Shown here: in pieces, positions 24,192-33,130 of the stretch
Layout of the letters: every line of letters begins with the position of its first letter
Position numbering within the stretch: position 1 is the first letter of the stretch
Source: an uncultured Lachnospiraceae bacterium
GTDB lineage: Bacteria; Bacillota; Clostridia; Lachnospirales; Lachnospiraceae
Reading direction: 5' to 3'
Length of the DNA: 38,072 nt
Assembly: GCA_948470335.1 (NCBI GenBank)
Contig: CAOKOL010000036.1
Span: 1 to 38,072, forward strand
Made by a program: the position numbers and the translations under genes
Notes under the pieces: generated by a model
The model's input: only the letters and a program-made list of their open reading frames with translations
What the model was told of the DNA's origin: nothing
Database searches by the model: none

Positions 24192-25400
24192 ATGGAGAAA
24201 ATAAAGATGTCCGTCCCTCTGGTGGAGATGGACGGCGACGAGATGACCCGAATCCTCTGGAAGATGATCAAGGAGGAGCTGCTGTTTCCTTATATTGATC
24301 TGAATACGGAGTACTATGACCTGGGTCTGGAATACAGGAACGAGACGAATGACCAGGTAACTGTGGATGCGGCCATGGCCACGAAAAAATACGGTGTGGC
24401 GGTAAAATGCGCCACGATTACGCCGAACGCGGCCCGTATGACGGAATATAACCTGAAAGAAATGTGGAAAAGCCCCAACGGGACGATCCGGGCGATTCTG
24501 GACGGAACCGTGTTCCGGATGCCGATTGTGGTAAAGGGGATCGAGCCGGTGGTGAAAAACTGGAAGAAGCCCATTACCATCGCCCGTCACGCTTACGGAG
24601 ATGTCTACAAGGCTGCGGAGATGAAGATTCCCGGAGCCGGAACATGCGAGCTGGTATATACGGATGCGGCGGGACAGGAAAGCCGGGAGCTGATTCACCG
24701 GTTTGACGGACCGGGTATCGTACAGGGTATGCATAATCTGGAAGCTTCCATTGAGAGCTTTGCCAGAAGCTGCTTTCAGTTTGCCCTGGATATGAAGCAG
24801 GATCTGTGGTTTTCTTCGAAGGATACCATATCGAAGAAATATGACCATACCTTTAAAGATATTTTCCAGGATATTTTCGATAAAGAATATAAGGCGCGTT
24901 TTGAGGAGGCGGACATTACATATTTCTATACGCTGATTGACGATGCGGTGGCCCGCGTAATCCGTTCCGAGGGCGGCTACATCTGGGCCTGCAAGAATTA
25001 TGACGGCGATGTGATGAGCGATATGATTGCCACGGCCTTTGGTTCTCTGGCGATGATGACTTCGGTGCTGGTATCGCCCGAAGGATATTATGAATATGAA
25101 GCCGCCCATGGAACCGTACAGCGGCATTACTATAATCATCTGAAAGGGGAAACGACTTCCACCAATTCCGTGGCGACGATTTTTGCCTGGACGGGCGCGC
25201 TGCGCAAGCGGGGAGAGCTGGATCACAATGATGGGCTGGTACGGTTTGCCGGTCTGCTGGAGAAGGCCACGGTCGCTACCATTGAAAGCGGCCGGATGAC
25301 AAAGGATCTGGCGCTGATGACGACGCTTGCGAATCCGGTGACGGAAACCAGCGAAGGCTTTATCAGGGCGATCCGGGAAACGCTGGAGGCTATGCTGTAA
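24192..25400 (+). CDS. icd: NADP-dependent isocitrate dehydrogenase (eukaryote-like homodimeric type)
   Basis: This 402-aa protein has [20 protein letters not shown] at the N-terminus, [27 protein letters not shown] (isocitrate binding, Ser-Pro-Asn-Gly-Thr), [11 protein letters not shown] and [18 protein letters not shown] with the NADP-recognising residues R-H after GTV. This is the subfamily II enzyme shared with eukaryotic IDH1/2. It makes 2-oxoglutarate and NADPH, feeding glutamate synthesis. RBS GAGGAGGAAT precedes ATG 24192. The perfect promoter at 24114-24143 should give high expression. The next gene starts 12 bp downstream, so read-through transcription is likely. Confidence 0.96.
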   Translation: MEKIKMSVPLVEMDGDEMTRILWKMIKEELLFPYIDLNTEYYDLGLEYRNETNDQVTVDAAMATKKYGVAVKCATITPNAARMTEYNLKEMWKSPNGTIRAILDGTVFRMPIVVKGIEPVVKNWKKPITIARHAYGDVYKAAEMKIPGAGTCELVYTDAAGQESRELIHRFDGPGIVQGMHNLEASIESFARSCFQFALDMKQDLWFSSKDTISKKYDHTFKDIFQDIFDKEYKARFEEADITYFYTLIDDAVARVIRSEGGYIWACKNYDGDVMSDMIATAFGSLAMMTSVLVSPEGYYEYEAAHGTVQRHYYNHLKGETTSTNSVATIFAWTGALRKRGELDHNDGLVRFAGLLEKATVATIESGRMTKDLALMTTLANPVTETSEGFIRAIRETLEAML

Positions 25401-25412
25401 CGGGATAACAGA

Positions 25413-27851
25413 ATGGAAAAAAGAACTCGAAAAAGCAGAATAAAGACATTTTTCAGAGAAAATGCCGTTGTGCTTCTGTTTTTTACCCTCTTTTTGCTTT
25501 ATGGTCTGGCGACGGTAAAGGATTACGGTGTGTCCACGGATGAGGTGATTGAGCGGGACAGCAGTCTGGCTGCCTATAAGTATATCATGCCCTCGGTGGA
25601 ACATGTGGTGACGGACAGTGTGGATTTTACACAGGTGCCGCCGTTAAAAGAGTATGTCTACCGGTATTATGGCGTGGCGGTGCAGCTTCCCATGGTATTT
25701 GTAGAGCATTTATTCGGATTCCGGCTGGATATCCGAAAGGTGTTTCTGATGCGGCATCTGGCGAATTTTCTTGCCTTTTTCGCGGCGACCTGCTTTTTTT
25801 ATAAAACATGCAGGCTGTTTATGAAAGATCGTCCGGAGAGGGAAGCAAAATATGCCTCACTGTTTGGCACGTTTCTGTTCCTGCTTTCGCCTATGATCCT
25901 GGCGAACGCTTATTATAATATTAAGGATATGATGTTCCTCTCCACCTTTGCGGTCAGCTTTTATTTCGGCGCGGCCTGTGTGGAGAAGCCCTCCTGGCCG
26001 CGGCTTACGGGGCTGGCGTTTTTCGGAGCGCTGTGTACCAATGTGCGGGTGGTGGGTGCCATGACCATTGCGGTCTGCCTGGTGCTTTTGTTTATTCGCA
26101 GTATCCGGGAGAAACGATGGAAACCGGCATTTTGGAAATGCATCGCCGCAGCGGCGATGTGTTTTGGTTTTTACTTTGTGATGACGCCCATTATCTGGGA
26201 AGACACCGTTGCCGAAATCGGAAATCTGCTGAATACTTTTTCCAATTATATCGTATGGTATGCCTATACCTTTTTTATGGGGCGGTATATTTTGTCCACG
26301 GAATTGCCCTGGTATTATCTGTTTGTCTGTATCGCTACCACCACGCCGCTTCTGCATCTTGCGGGAATGGCGGCGGGGATGGTTCATCAGGGCGGCCAGG
26401 CGGTTCGGGTGCTGCGGCGCGGCGCTTCGATGACAGATAACGGCTGGCTGAAAATTGCTCTGGCAGTGAATCTGCTGATTCCGTTTGCGTATGTGTTAAT
26501 CAGTCATCCGGTGCTGTATAACAGTTGGAGGCATTTTTTCTTTGTATATCCGCTGCTTGTACTGTATGCGCTGGACGGGCTTCTCTGGCTGGGAGGCCGG
26601 GCTTTTGCGGCGGGGAAGAAATGGCTTCGATATGGTTTCTGCGGCGCCGTGGGAGGCTGCCTGTTGTTTTTGGTCATCTGGATCGGTCTGAACCATCCTT
26701 ATGAATATGCGTTTTTCAATCGGCCCACGCTGCCTTTTGTCAATCATTACTTTCAGAAAGATTACTGGAATGTCAGCCATTATGATTTGCTGCAAAATGC
26801 CTGCGACCTGGATAAGAGGGAAACAATCAAGGTATGGATGCTGCCTTTTGAGACGACATCCAGCCTGCTGCGGCCGGAGGACCGTGCCAGGGTGGTACAT
26901 GAGGAGCGGCAGGAGCTGGCAGATTATATTGTGACCGCATATACGGATTATTATGAAAATGAACGTGTGGCGCAATATTATCTTTACGATGAACTGAAAT
27001 CGGTTGTGGTTGACGGGATTAAGCTCAGCTCTTTATTCGGACGGGCTTATGATATAAGTTCCCGGACCGCGTTTTACCGTTTGGGTCAGGGAGAGCTCTT
27101 TTATAATATCAACGGCATGTCGTGGACTGCCCAAGAACAGGATGGAAAACTGATCCTTGACGGAAGTTATCCGGCCCTTGTGGCGGCTGATAAGATATGG
27201 ATTCAGGACCCGGACGGGCAGGATGTGTCTGATGTGGAGGTGTGGATTCGGACGGAGCAGGGGCAGTATGAGCAGGTAAGTATGGCACCGGAATATTCCG
27301 TGCTGAAAAGTGACGGCAGCGGATACTTTACGCCCCAGGCAGTCAGCGGCATTCGGCTGGCAGTTCCCCTGGGTACTCATCCGAATTTGCATTGTACGGT
27401 ATTGAAGCACAGGGACCAGGTCGGCGAGGCGGCTACCTCGCAGCTTCGTGTGGTGAAGCGTGCCTGGTCGGAGCGTACGCCCTGGGAAGCGGTGCATATG
27501 GTGGACGGTGAGGAAGAAACCCGATGGACCAGCGGCTTGCAGGAGCAGGGAATATACGCACAGTTTGACCTGACAGGACCGTTTGTGATCCGCGGCGTCC
27601 ATGCGGATACCGGAAACTGCGGTGCCGATTATCCGAGAAATCTTACGGTGTGGGTATCTATGGACGGGGAAAACTGGACAGATGCGGGGGCCGAGGCCGT
27701 AGATCCGGAGACCTATCTGTTCGCACCCGTAGAATGTGCGTTTGTGAAGCTGGAAGTGGGAGCGTGCGGGCCGGATGTGGAAAACAACTGGTCTGTGTTT
27801 GAACTGGATCTGCTTACCGATGTGATCAGCAGTCCTTCGAATGGAAGTTGA
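25413..27851 (+). CDS. Large GT-C type membrane glycosyltransferase with C-terminal F5/8C (discoidin-like) domain
   Basis: This 812-aa protein has about ten hydrophobic helices in residues 15-440 with the PMT/ArnT-like first loop DYGVSTDEVIERDSS (acidic pair after helix 1, as in GT-C lipid-sugar-dependent transferases). There is a soluble region (about 445-655), and the C-terminal 140 residues resemble an F5/8 type C fold: DGEEETRWTSG...YAQFDLTGPFVIRGVHADTG...YPRNLTVWVSMDGENWTDAG...FVKLEVG. GT-C enzymes move sugars from polyprenyl phosphate carriers on the outer face of the membrane. The discoidin-like part suggests carbohydrate or surface binding. No acceptor can be named. The start is close to the icd stop, with a weak RBS. 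Confidence 0.8.
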   Translation: MEKRTRKSRIKTFFRENAVVLLFFTLFLLYGLATVKDYGVSTDEVIERDSSLAAYKYIMPSVEHVVTDSVDFTQVPPLKEYVYRYYGVAVQLPMVFVEHLFGFRLDIRKVFLMRHLANFLAFFAATCFFYKTCRLFMKDRPEREAKYASLFGTFLFLLSPMILANAYYNIKDMMFLSTFAVSFYFGAACVEKPSWPRLTGLAFFGALCTNVRVVGAMTIAVCLVLLFIRSIREKRWKPAFWKCIAAAAMCFGFYFVMTPIIWEDTVAEIGNLLNTFSNYIVWYAYTFFMGRYILSTELPWYYLFVCIATTTPLLHLAGMAAGMVHQGGQAVRVLRRGASMTDNGWLKIALAVNLLIPFAYVLISHPVLYNSWRHFFFVYPLLVLYALDGLLWLGGRAFAAGKKWLRYGFCGAVGGCLLFLVIWIGLNHPYEYAFFNRPTLPFVNHYFQKDYWNVSHYDLLQNACDLDKRETIKVWMLPFETTSSLLRPEDRARVVHEERQELADYIVTAYTDYYENERVAQYYLYDELKSVVVDGIKLSSLFGRAYDISSRTAFYRLGQGELFYNINGMSWTAQEQDGKLILDGSYPALVAADKIWIQDPDGQDVSDVEVWIRTEQGQYEQVSMAPEYSVLKSDGSGYFTPQAVSGIRLAVPLGTHPNLHCTVLKHRDQVGEAATSQLRVVKRAWSERTPWEAVHMVDGEEETRWTSGLQEQGIYAQFDLTGPFVIRGVHADTGNCGADYPRNLTVWVSMDGENWTDAGAEAVDPETYLFAPVECAFVKLEVGACGPDVENNWSVFELDLLTDVISSPSNGS

Positions 27852-27883
27852 TTTGAAGGCTGATCAGATATTATGAAAAAACA

Positions 27884-27927
27884 GCAGCGGACCGTACAAG
27901 CCCCAGAGGGTTTGGCAGGGGCGTTGC
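27884..27927 (+). promoter_or_regulatory. Candidate structured leader upstream of amino-acid SBP gene (L2)
   Basis: GCAGC (27884-27888), 11-base bulge GGACCGTACAA, GCCCC (27900-27904), 13-base loop, then GGGGC (27918-27922) directly followed by GTTGC (27923-27927). GCAGC pairs with GTTGC through a G-U pair where L1 at 15333-15422 has GCTGC, a compatible change. The bulge differs in one base only. It lies 14 bases before the ribosome binding site. Confidence 0.5.
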
Positions 27928-27951
27928 GGAATTGGAATGGAGGAGAAAAAC

Positions 27952-28824
27952 ATGAAAAAATTATTGGCAATGGCACTGGCCGGTGCGATGGTATTATCCC
28001 TGACCGCATGCGGCAGCAAAGAAGACAAGACGACGACTCCTACGGAAGCTGCGGGAACGACAGCGGGCACGGAAGCCGGAACAACGGCTGCCGGAGCGGA
28101 AAATGAGACAGAGGCAGCAGGTACCACAGCGGCCGCTGCCAGCGGTGAAAAACTGATCGTAGGTACCGAGGCAGGGTTTGCCCCTTATGAGTATATGGTA
28201 GGCGACCAGGTAGTGGGTATTGATATGGATATCGCCCAGGCCATCGCCGATAAGATGGGCCGTGAGCTGGAGATTCAGAACATGGACTTTGACGGCGCGC
28301 TGCTGGCCGTACAGCAGGGCAAGGTAGACTTTGTGGCGGCAGGCGTGTCCGTGGACGAAGACCGGGCGAAGGTAATGGACTTCTCTGATAATTATGTGGA
28401 TTCTACGGAAGTGGTAATCGTAAACGCCCAGGAAAAAGCGGTGACAGCGCCTACGGCCGAGCAGTTGAACGGCAAGGTGGTAGGCGTACAGCAGGGCAAT
28501 ATCGCCGACCTGTGGGTTTCCAATCCGGATAATACGGAGCCGAAGGAAGTAAAGCGTTACACCAAGTTTGCCCAGGCGGCAGAGGATCTGAAAAACGGAA
28601 AGATCGACTGCATCGTTATGGACGAGCTGCCGGGCAAAGAGCTGGTGGCATCCTCTGAGGGCGCCCTGGAAGTTCTGGAAGGCGATCCCCTGTTCGTAGA
28701 TCAGTATGCCATTGCCGTACAGAAAGGCAATACGGAGATGCTGGAAGTGATCAATGAGGTGATTGCTGAGCTGAAAAACAGCGGAAAGATGGACGAGATT
28801 ATCGCAGGCCACAGTGCGCAGTAA
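27952..28824 (+). CDS. Polar amino acid ABC transporter substrate-binding lipoprotein
   Basis: This 290-aa protein has signal peptide MKKLLAMALAGAMVLSLTAC with lipobox LTAC, a Thr/Ala/Glu-rich linker to about residue 65, then a SBP_bac_3 domain: LIVGTEAGFAPYEYMVGDQV, GIDMDIAQAIADKMG, DFVAAGVSVDEDRAKVMDFS and GKVVGVQQGNIADLWV. The family binds amino acids such as Gln, Arg, Cys or His; the exact ligand is not evident. ATG 27952 is chosen over 27937 because AGGAG (27941-27945) precedes it. It is followed by an attenuator-like hairpin and then permease and ATPase genes. Confidence 0.93.
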   Translation: MKKLLAMALAGAMVLSLTACGSKEDKTTTPTEAAGTTAGTEAGTTAAGAENETEAAGTTAAAASGEKLIVGTEAGFAPYEYMVGDQVVGIDMDIAQAIADKMGRELEIQNMDFDGALLAVQQGKVDFVAAGVSVDEDRAKVMDFSDNYVDSTEVVIVNAQEKAVTAPTAEQLNGKVVGVQQGNIADLWVSNPDNTEPKEVKRYTKFAQAAEDLKNGKIDCIVMDELPGKELVASSEGALEVLEGDPLFVDQYAIAVQKGNTEMLEVINEVIAELKNSGKMDEIIAGHSAQ

Positions 28825-28836
28825 ACGACGCGTGTT

Positions 28837-28876
28837 TCCGGCAGGGTGGAAGAAACTTTCATTCTGCCGGATTTTT
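28837..28876 (+). terminator. Intercistronic terminator/attenuator
   Basis: TCCGGCAG (28837-28844) and CTGCCGGA (28864-28871) followed by TTTTT. Lying between the binding-protein gene and its permease, it probably lowers read-through so that the binding protein is made in excess. A second hairpin GGCGGA/TCCGCC (28915-28931) lies before the permease start. Confidence 0.8.
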
Positions 28877-28961
28877 ACACAGAGAGGATTCCTGATGATA
28901 TGCCCGCCGGGGCAGGCGGATTGTGTCCGCCGACGTATACTTTATGAAAGGATCAGACCTG

Positions 28962-29669
28962 ATGGAATGGTTGAATACGCTATATACGAGCTTTTACAAC
29001 GCATTGATTCCCGAAAAGCGTTACCTGGCATATATCAGCGGCGTTAAGATTACGCTTATGGTGGCGCTGTTTGCTGTTTTTCTGGGAGTACTGATCGGCA
29101 TTCTGGTGGCGGTGGTAAAGGTGAGTGCAAAGAGCAGTAAAAATCCCGTTATAAAGCCGTTGGCGGCTTTCTGCAACTTCTATACCACGGTGATCAGAGG
29201 AACACCGCTGATCGTACAGATTATGATTATCTATAATCTGATTTTTACGGCCAGGGACAGCAACGAGATTATTATCGGAACCGTCTGTTTCGGAATCAAT
29301 TCCGGGGCTTATGTGTCGGAGATTATCCGGGCGGGTATCGAATCGGTGGCCAGGGGACAGACGGAGGCCGGCCGTTCTCTGGGCTTTACCCATATTCAGA
29401 CGATGCGCTATATCATTCTTCCCCAGGCCATCAAAAATATTCTTCCTGCCCTGGGAAATGAATTTATCGTTCTGGTAAAGGAAACCTCCGTGATCAGCGT
29501 GATTGCGGTAAATGATCTGACGAAAATGGCAAGCTTCATCGGCTCAAGGACATGGGATATTCTGCCGCCCTATATCATCGCGGCGGTGATCTATCTGCTG
29601 ATTACCATGTGTCTGACCGCGGTGCTGGGCCACTTTGAAAGGAGGATGAGCCAGGGTGATCATCACTAA
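28962..29669 (+). CDS. Polar amino acid ABC transporter permease (HisMQ type)
   Basis: This 235-aa protein has several membrane helices with the family motif [36 protein letters not shown] and the EAA loop [20 protein letters not shown] followed by [19 protein letters not shown] single permease gene suggests a homodimeric channel. GTG 28923 and ATG 28944 are alternative starts; ATG 28962 has AAAGGA at a good distance and leaves a normal N-terminus. The end overlaps the ATPase gene by 14 bp. Confidence 0.92.
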   Translation: MEWLNTLYTSFYNALIPEKRYLAYISGVKITLMVALFAVFLGVLIGILVAVVKVSAKSSKNPVIKPLAAFCNFYTTVIRGTPLIVQIMIIYNLIFTARDSNEIIIGTVCFGINSGAYVSEIIRAGIESVARGQTEAGRSLGFTHIQTMRYIILPQAIKNILPALGNEFIVLVKETSVISVIAVNDLTKMASFIGSRTWDILPPYIIAAVIYLLITMCLTAVLGHFERRMSQGDHH

Positions 29670-30378
29670 GAATCTGCAGAAAACCTTTGGAGAACATCAT
29701 GTGCTGCGGGGAATCGATCAGCATATTAAAAAAGGGGAAAAGGTGGTGGTGATCGGCCCTTCCGGATCCGGAAAGTCCACTTTTTTAAGATGCCTGAATC
29801 TGCTGGAGGAGCCTACGGGGGGCGAAGTGATTTTTGAGGGAACGACGATTACGGACCCCGCCTGCGATATCAATGAGCTGCGTCAGCAGATGGGCATGGT
29901 ATTTCAGCAGTTTAATTTGTTTCCCCATAAAACGGTGCTGGAAAATATTACGCTGGCACCTGTTAAGGTAAAGAAGATGGCGGCGGATGAGGCGGACGCG
30001 CTTGCCCGGAAGCTTTTGGAGCGGGTGGGCCTTCCCGACAAGGCGGACGTATATCCCGGACAGTTATCCGGCGGACAGCAGCAGAGAATCGCCATTGCCA
30101 GAGCCCTGGCCATGAATCCGAAGGTGATGCTTTTTGACGAGCCCACCTCGGCTCTTGACCCGGAGATGGTGGGAGAGGTGCTGGAACTGATGAAGGAGCT
30201 GGCCAATGAGGGCATGACGATGGTGGTGGTGACCCATGAAATGGGCTTTGCCAGAGAGGTGGCCACCCGTGTGCTGTTTATCGACGAGGGCGTGGTAAAA
30301 GAAGAAAATACGCCTGAGGAATTTTTTTCCAATCCAAAGAACGACCGGCTGAAGGATTTTTTGTCGAAAGTGCTGTGA
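29656..30378 (+). CDS. Polar amino acid ABC transporter ATPase (GlnQ type)
   Basis: This 240-aa protein has Walker [11 protein letters not shown]-loop [17 protein letters not shown], signature [19 protein letters not shown], Walker [15 protein letters not shown] and switch [14 protein letters not shown]; all are canonical. It starts with GTG 29656 inside the permease gene with AGGAGG 10 bases upstream, so it is translationally coupled. It completes the three-gene amino acid importer. Confidence 0.95.
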   Translation: MIITKNLQKTFGEHHVLRGIDQHIKKGEKVVVIGPSGSGKSTFLRCLNLLEEPTGGEVIFEGTTITDPACDINELRQQMGMVFQQFNLFPHKTVLENITLAPVKVKKMAADEADALARKLLERVGLPDKADVYPGQLSGGQQQRIAIARALAMNPKVMLFDEPTSALDPEMVGEVLELMKELANEGMTMVVVTHEMGFAREVATRVLFIDEGVVKEENTPEEFFSNPKNDRLKDFLSKVL

Positions 30379-30391
30379 GAAAAAAATAATA

Positions 30392-30420
30392 TAGACAACT
30401 TTGACTGTATGTGATATATT
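30392..30420 (+). promoter_or_regulatory. Sigma-A promoter for rpsO(-pnp)
   Basis: TAGACA (30392-30397), 17-bp spacer, TATATT (30415-30420), starting 13 bp after the stop of the ATPase gene. The predicted mRNA has a leader of about 85 bases. Confidence 0.65.
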
Positions 30421-30437
30421 AAAGCGGTATGAAAAAA

Positions 30438-30489
30438 CGCCTGTACTCAGCATATGGGTTCTCCATCCACTGCTTGGTGTCAGGTGTGC
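30438..30489 (+). promoter_or_regulatory. Folded rpsO leader, possible S15 autoregulatory site
   Basis: CCTG (30440-30443)/CAGG (30481-30484) encloses ATGG (30454-30457)/CCAT (30463-30466) and a weaker CAC/GTG hairpin (30468-30479), a three-way-junction-like fold. Ribosomal protein S15 represses its own mRNA through diverse leader structures in several phyla. The match here is by position and fold only. Confidence 0.3.
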
Positions 30490-30510
30490 GAAGAAAAAGG
30501 AGGAATTACA

Positions 30511-30777
30511 ATGATTTCAAAGGAAAAGAAAGCTGAGATTGTTGCCGCATATGGCAGAACACCTGCCGATACCGGTTCACCGGAAGTTCAGATCGCGATT
30601 CTGACAGAGAGAATCACTGAGCTGACCGAGCATCTGAAGACGCATCAGAAAGATCATCATTCCAGACGCGGTCTGCTGAAAATGGTTGGACAGAGACGTG
30701 GACTGCTGGATTACCTGAAGAAAACGGATATCGAGGGATACCGTTCCCTGATTGAGCGTCTGGGCATCAGAAAGTAA
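30511..30777 (+). CDS. rpsO: 30S ribosomal protein S15
   Basis: This 88-aa protein has the normal length for S15. Hallmarks are [40 protein letters not shown] and the end [12 protein letters not shown]. It binds 16S rRNA helices 20-22 during assembly of the small subunit. ATG 30511 has AAAAAGGAGGAATT upstream; an earlier in-frame GTG (30454) lacks any such signal. A strong terminator follows, and pnp comes next, the conserved bacterial order. Confidence 0.97.
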   Translation: MISKEKKAEIVAAYGRTPADTGSPEVQIAILTERITELTEHLKTHQKDHHSRRGLLKMVGQRRGLLDYLKKTDIEGYRSLIERLGIRK

Positions 30778-30797
30778 GAAAGAAAATAAGTAAAGGG

Positions 30798-30825
30798 GGA
30801 CCACAGAGGCTTCTGTGGTCCTTTT
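30798..30825 (+). terminator. Rho-independent terminator/attenuator after rpsO
   Basis: GGACCACAGA (30798-30807), loop GGCT, TCTGTGGTCC (30812-30821), TTTT. The U-tract is only four long, so partial read-through into pnp is possible. Confidence 0.85.
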
Positions 30826-30874
30826 AGGGAATAAGGAATATTCCCGGACCGGATTCGGCAGAACCCAAACAACG

Positions 30875-30956
30875 GCAGAAGAATTTTCCGAGACCACTGA
30901 AAAACGCGGCAGCCTGCGGCACTGGCGCCTTTTTCAGTAGTTTCGGCATCTTCTGC
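30875..30956 (+). promoter_or_regulatory. Long 5' leader hairpin of pnp
   Basis: GCAGAAGA (30875-30882) pairs with TCTTCTGC (30949-30956). CCGAGACCACTGAAAAA (30888-30904) pairs with TTTTTCAGTAGTTTCGG (30930-30946) with one mismatch and one G-U. The GC-rich apex (30905-30929) can fold further. The stem ends about 18 bases before the RBS. In E. coli a comparable leader stem is cut by RNase III and underlies PNPase autoregulation; the parallel here is inference. Confidence 0.7.
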
Positions 30957-30985
30957 AGAACTGTAAATAAAAAGGAGAAATGAAT

Positions 30986-33106
30986 ATGTTTAAAAGCTTT
31001 ACGATGGAGCTGGCGGGCAGACCGCTGACGGTTGAGGTGGGCCGGGTGGCCGCTCAGGCCAATGGCGCCGCATTTATGCATTATGGGGACACGGTGGTAC
31101 TGTCCACCGCTACCGCATCGGAAAAACCGAGAGAGGGAATTGATTTCTTTCCTCTGAGCGTTGAATTTGAAGAAAAAATGTATTCCGTGGGAAAGATTCC
31201 CGGCGGGTTTAATAAAAGAGAGGGAAAGGCCTCCGAGAATGCGGTGCTGACCGCAAGAGTGATCGACCGTCCCATGCGTCCGCTGTTTCCCAAGGATTAC
31301 CGGAACGATGTGACATTGAACAATCTGGTCATGTCCGTGGATCCGGACTGCAGTCCGGAGCTGACCGCCATGCTGGGCTCGGCGATCGCGACGGCGATTT
31401 CGGATATTCCTTTTGACGGCCCTACGGCGACCACTCAGGTGGGTCTGGTGGACGGAACGCTGGTGTTCAATCCCACGGCAGAGCAGAAAGCAGTATCTGA
31501 CCTGGCGCTGACCGTTGCGTCTACCCGGGACAAAGTGATTATGATTGAGGCGGGAGCGAAAGAAGTTCCTGAGGCAAAGATGCTGGAAGCGATATTTGCG
31601 GCTCATGAGGTAAATCAGGAGATTATTCAGTTTATTGATACAATTGTGGCAGAGTGCGGCAAGCCGAAGCATGACTATGACCATTATGATGTGGACGAAG
31701 CCCTCTGGAATGATATGACCGCTTTTATCTCCTCCGAAGAGATGGAGGAAGCGGTGTTTACCGACGAAAAACAGGTGCGGGAGGAAAATATCCGTCAGTT
31801 GAAAGACAAGCTGGCAGCCCGCTATGAGGAAACGAACCCCGACTGGGTTCCCATGATCGACGAGGCCGTATATAAATATCAGAAGAAAACGGTCCGGAAA
31901 ATGATTCTGAAAGACCACAAGCGTCCGGATGGCAGAGATATCAAACAGATCCGTCCGCTGGCGGCGGAGATTGATCTTCTGCCCAGAGCCCACGGCTCCG
32001 CCATGTTTACCAGAGGACAGACCCAGATCTGTACGGTAACTACGCTGGCGCCTTTGGGAGAGGCTCAGAGACTGGACGGACTGGATGAGGCGATTACCTC
32101 AAAGCGGTATATGCACCACTATAATTTCCCTTCCTATTCCGTAGGAGAGACCAGACCCTCCAGAGGACCGGGAAGAAGGGAGATCGGACACGGCGCACTG
32201 GCAGAACGGGCACTGGTTCCGGTACTGCCGGACGAAGAGGAATTCCCCTATGCGATCCGTACCGTATCGGAAACATTCGAGTCCAACGGCTCCACATCTC
32301 AGGCCAGCGTGTGCGCTTCCTCCCTGTCGCTGATGGCGGCGGGCGTACCGATCAAAAAACCGGTGGCAGGTATCTCCGCAGGACTGGTAACCGGAGAAAC
32401 CGACGAGGACTATATTGTGCTGACCGATATTCAGGGGCTGGAAGACTTTTTCGGCGACATGGATTTCAAGGTGGCGGGAACCAGAGACGGCATCACGGCC
32501 ATTCAGATGGATATCAAGATTCACGGCCTGACAAAATCCATTATTGAGGAAGCCATTGCCCGCACCAGGGAAGCCAGAATGTATATTCTGGACGAGGTGA
32601 TGGATCCGGTAATCGACGCGCCGAGAGCAGAGATCTCCAAGTGGGCGCCTAAGATCGTCCAGATTTCCATTGATCCTCAGAAGATCGGCGATGTGGTGGG
32701 CAAACAGGGTAAGGTAATCAACAAGATTATTGAAGAAACCGGTGTGAAGATCGACATCAGCGAAGACGGAAGCGTGTCTGTGTGCGGAACCGACCAGGCG
32801 ATGATTGATGAAGCGATCCGCATGATCCGCCTGATTGTTACGGAATTTGAGGAGGGTCAGTTCTTTGAGGGCAAGGTAGTCAGCATCAAAGAGTTCGGCG
32901 CATTCCTGGAGTTTGCTCCCGGAAAAGAAGGGATGGTTCATATCTCCAAGCTTTCCAGAGACCGGGTGGACAAAGTGGAGGATGTTCTGAAACTGGGCGA
33001 TGTGGTGACTGTGGTTTGCCTTGGAAAAGACAGAATGGGCCGGATCAGCTTCAGTATGAAGGATGTAAAACGGTATCAGGAAAAAGATAAGGAACAGCGT
33101 CAGTAA
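30986..33106 (+). CDS. pnp: Polyribonucleotide nucleotidyltransferase (PNPase)
   Basis: This 706-aa protein has two RNase PH-like cores (about 10-230 and 310-545), with GDTVVLSTATASEKPREGID, IDRPMRPLFPKDYRNDV, FNSNGSTSQ-like FESNGSTSQASVCASSL and the catalytic aspartates in FFGDMDFKVAGTRDGITAIQ. A KH domain (VVGKQGKVINKIIEETGVKI) and an S1 domain (FEGKVVSIKEFGAFLEFAPG) close the protein. It degrades RNA 3' to 5' by phosphorolysis as part of the degradosome. ATG 30986 is preferred over 30980 because GGAG is 8 bases upstream of it. Confidence 0.97.
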   Translation: MFKSFTMELAGRPLTVEVGRVAAQANGAAFMHYGDTVVLSTATASEKPREGIDFFPLSVEFEEKMYSVGKIPGGFNKREGKASENAVLTARVIDRPMRPLFPKDYRNDVTLNNLVMSVDPDCSPELTAMLGSAIATAISDIPFDGPTATTQVGLVDGTLVFNPTAEQKAVSDLALTVASTRDKVIMIEAGAKEVPEAKMLEAIFAAHEVNQEIIQFIDTIVAECGKPKHDYDHYDVDEALWNDMTAFISSEEMEEAVFTDEKQVREENIRQLKDKLAARYEETNPDWVPMIDEAVYKYQKKTVRKMILKDHKRPDGRDIKQIRPLAAEIDLLPRAHGSAMFTRGQTQICTVTTLAPLGEAQRLDGLDEAITSKRYMHHYNFPSYSVGETRPSRGPGRREIGHGALAERALVPVLPDEEEFPYAIRTVSETFESNGSTSQASVCASSLSLMAAGVPIKKPVAGISAGLVTGETDEDYIVLTDIQGLEDFFGDMDFKVAGTRDGITAIQMDIKIHGLTKSIIEEAIARTREARMYILDEVMDPVIDAPRAEISKWAPKIVQISIDPQKIGDVVGKQGKVINKIIEETGVKIDISEDGSVSVCGTDQAMIDEAIRMIRLIVTEFEEGQFFEGKVVSIKEFGAFLEFAPGKEGMVHISKLSRDRVDKVEDVLKLGDVVTVVCLGKDRMGRISFSMKDVKRYQEKDKEQRQ

Positions 33107-33130
33107 AAACAGAACCGGACAGGATATCAT

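Noticed and set aside
23997..25604. Long minus-strand ORF (535 codons) antisense to icd
   Set aside because: It lies opposite a well-conserved enzyme gene with a perfect promoter, has no RBS or recognisable domain, and its composition is that of a reverse-strand shadow.
27884..27927. T-box riboswitch before the amino acid transporter gene
   Set aside because: No T-box bulge sequence or competing terminator/antiterminator pair is present, and the same leader precedes a non-amino-acid transporter.
30824..31993. Minus-strand ORF of 389 codons opposite the pnp start
   Set aside because: It crosses the pnp leader hairpin and conserved PNPase coding sequence and has no translation signals.
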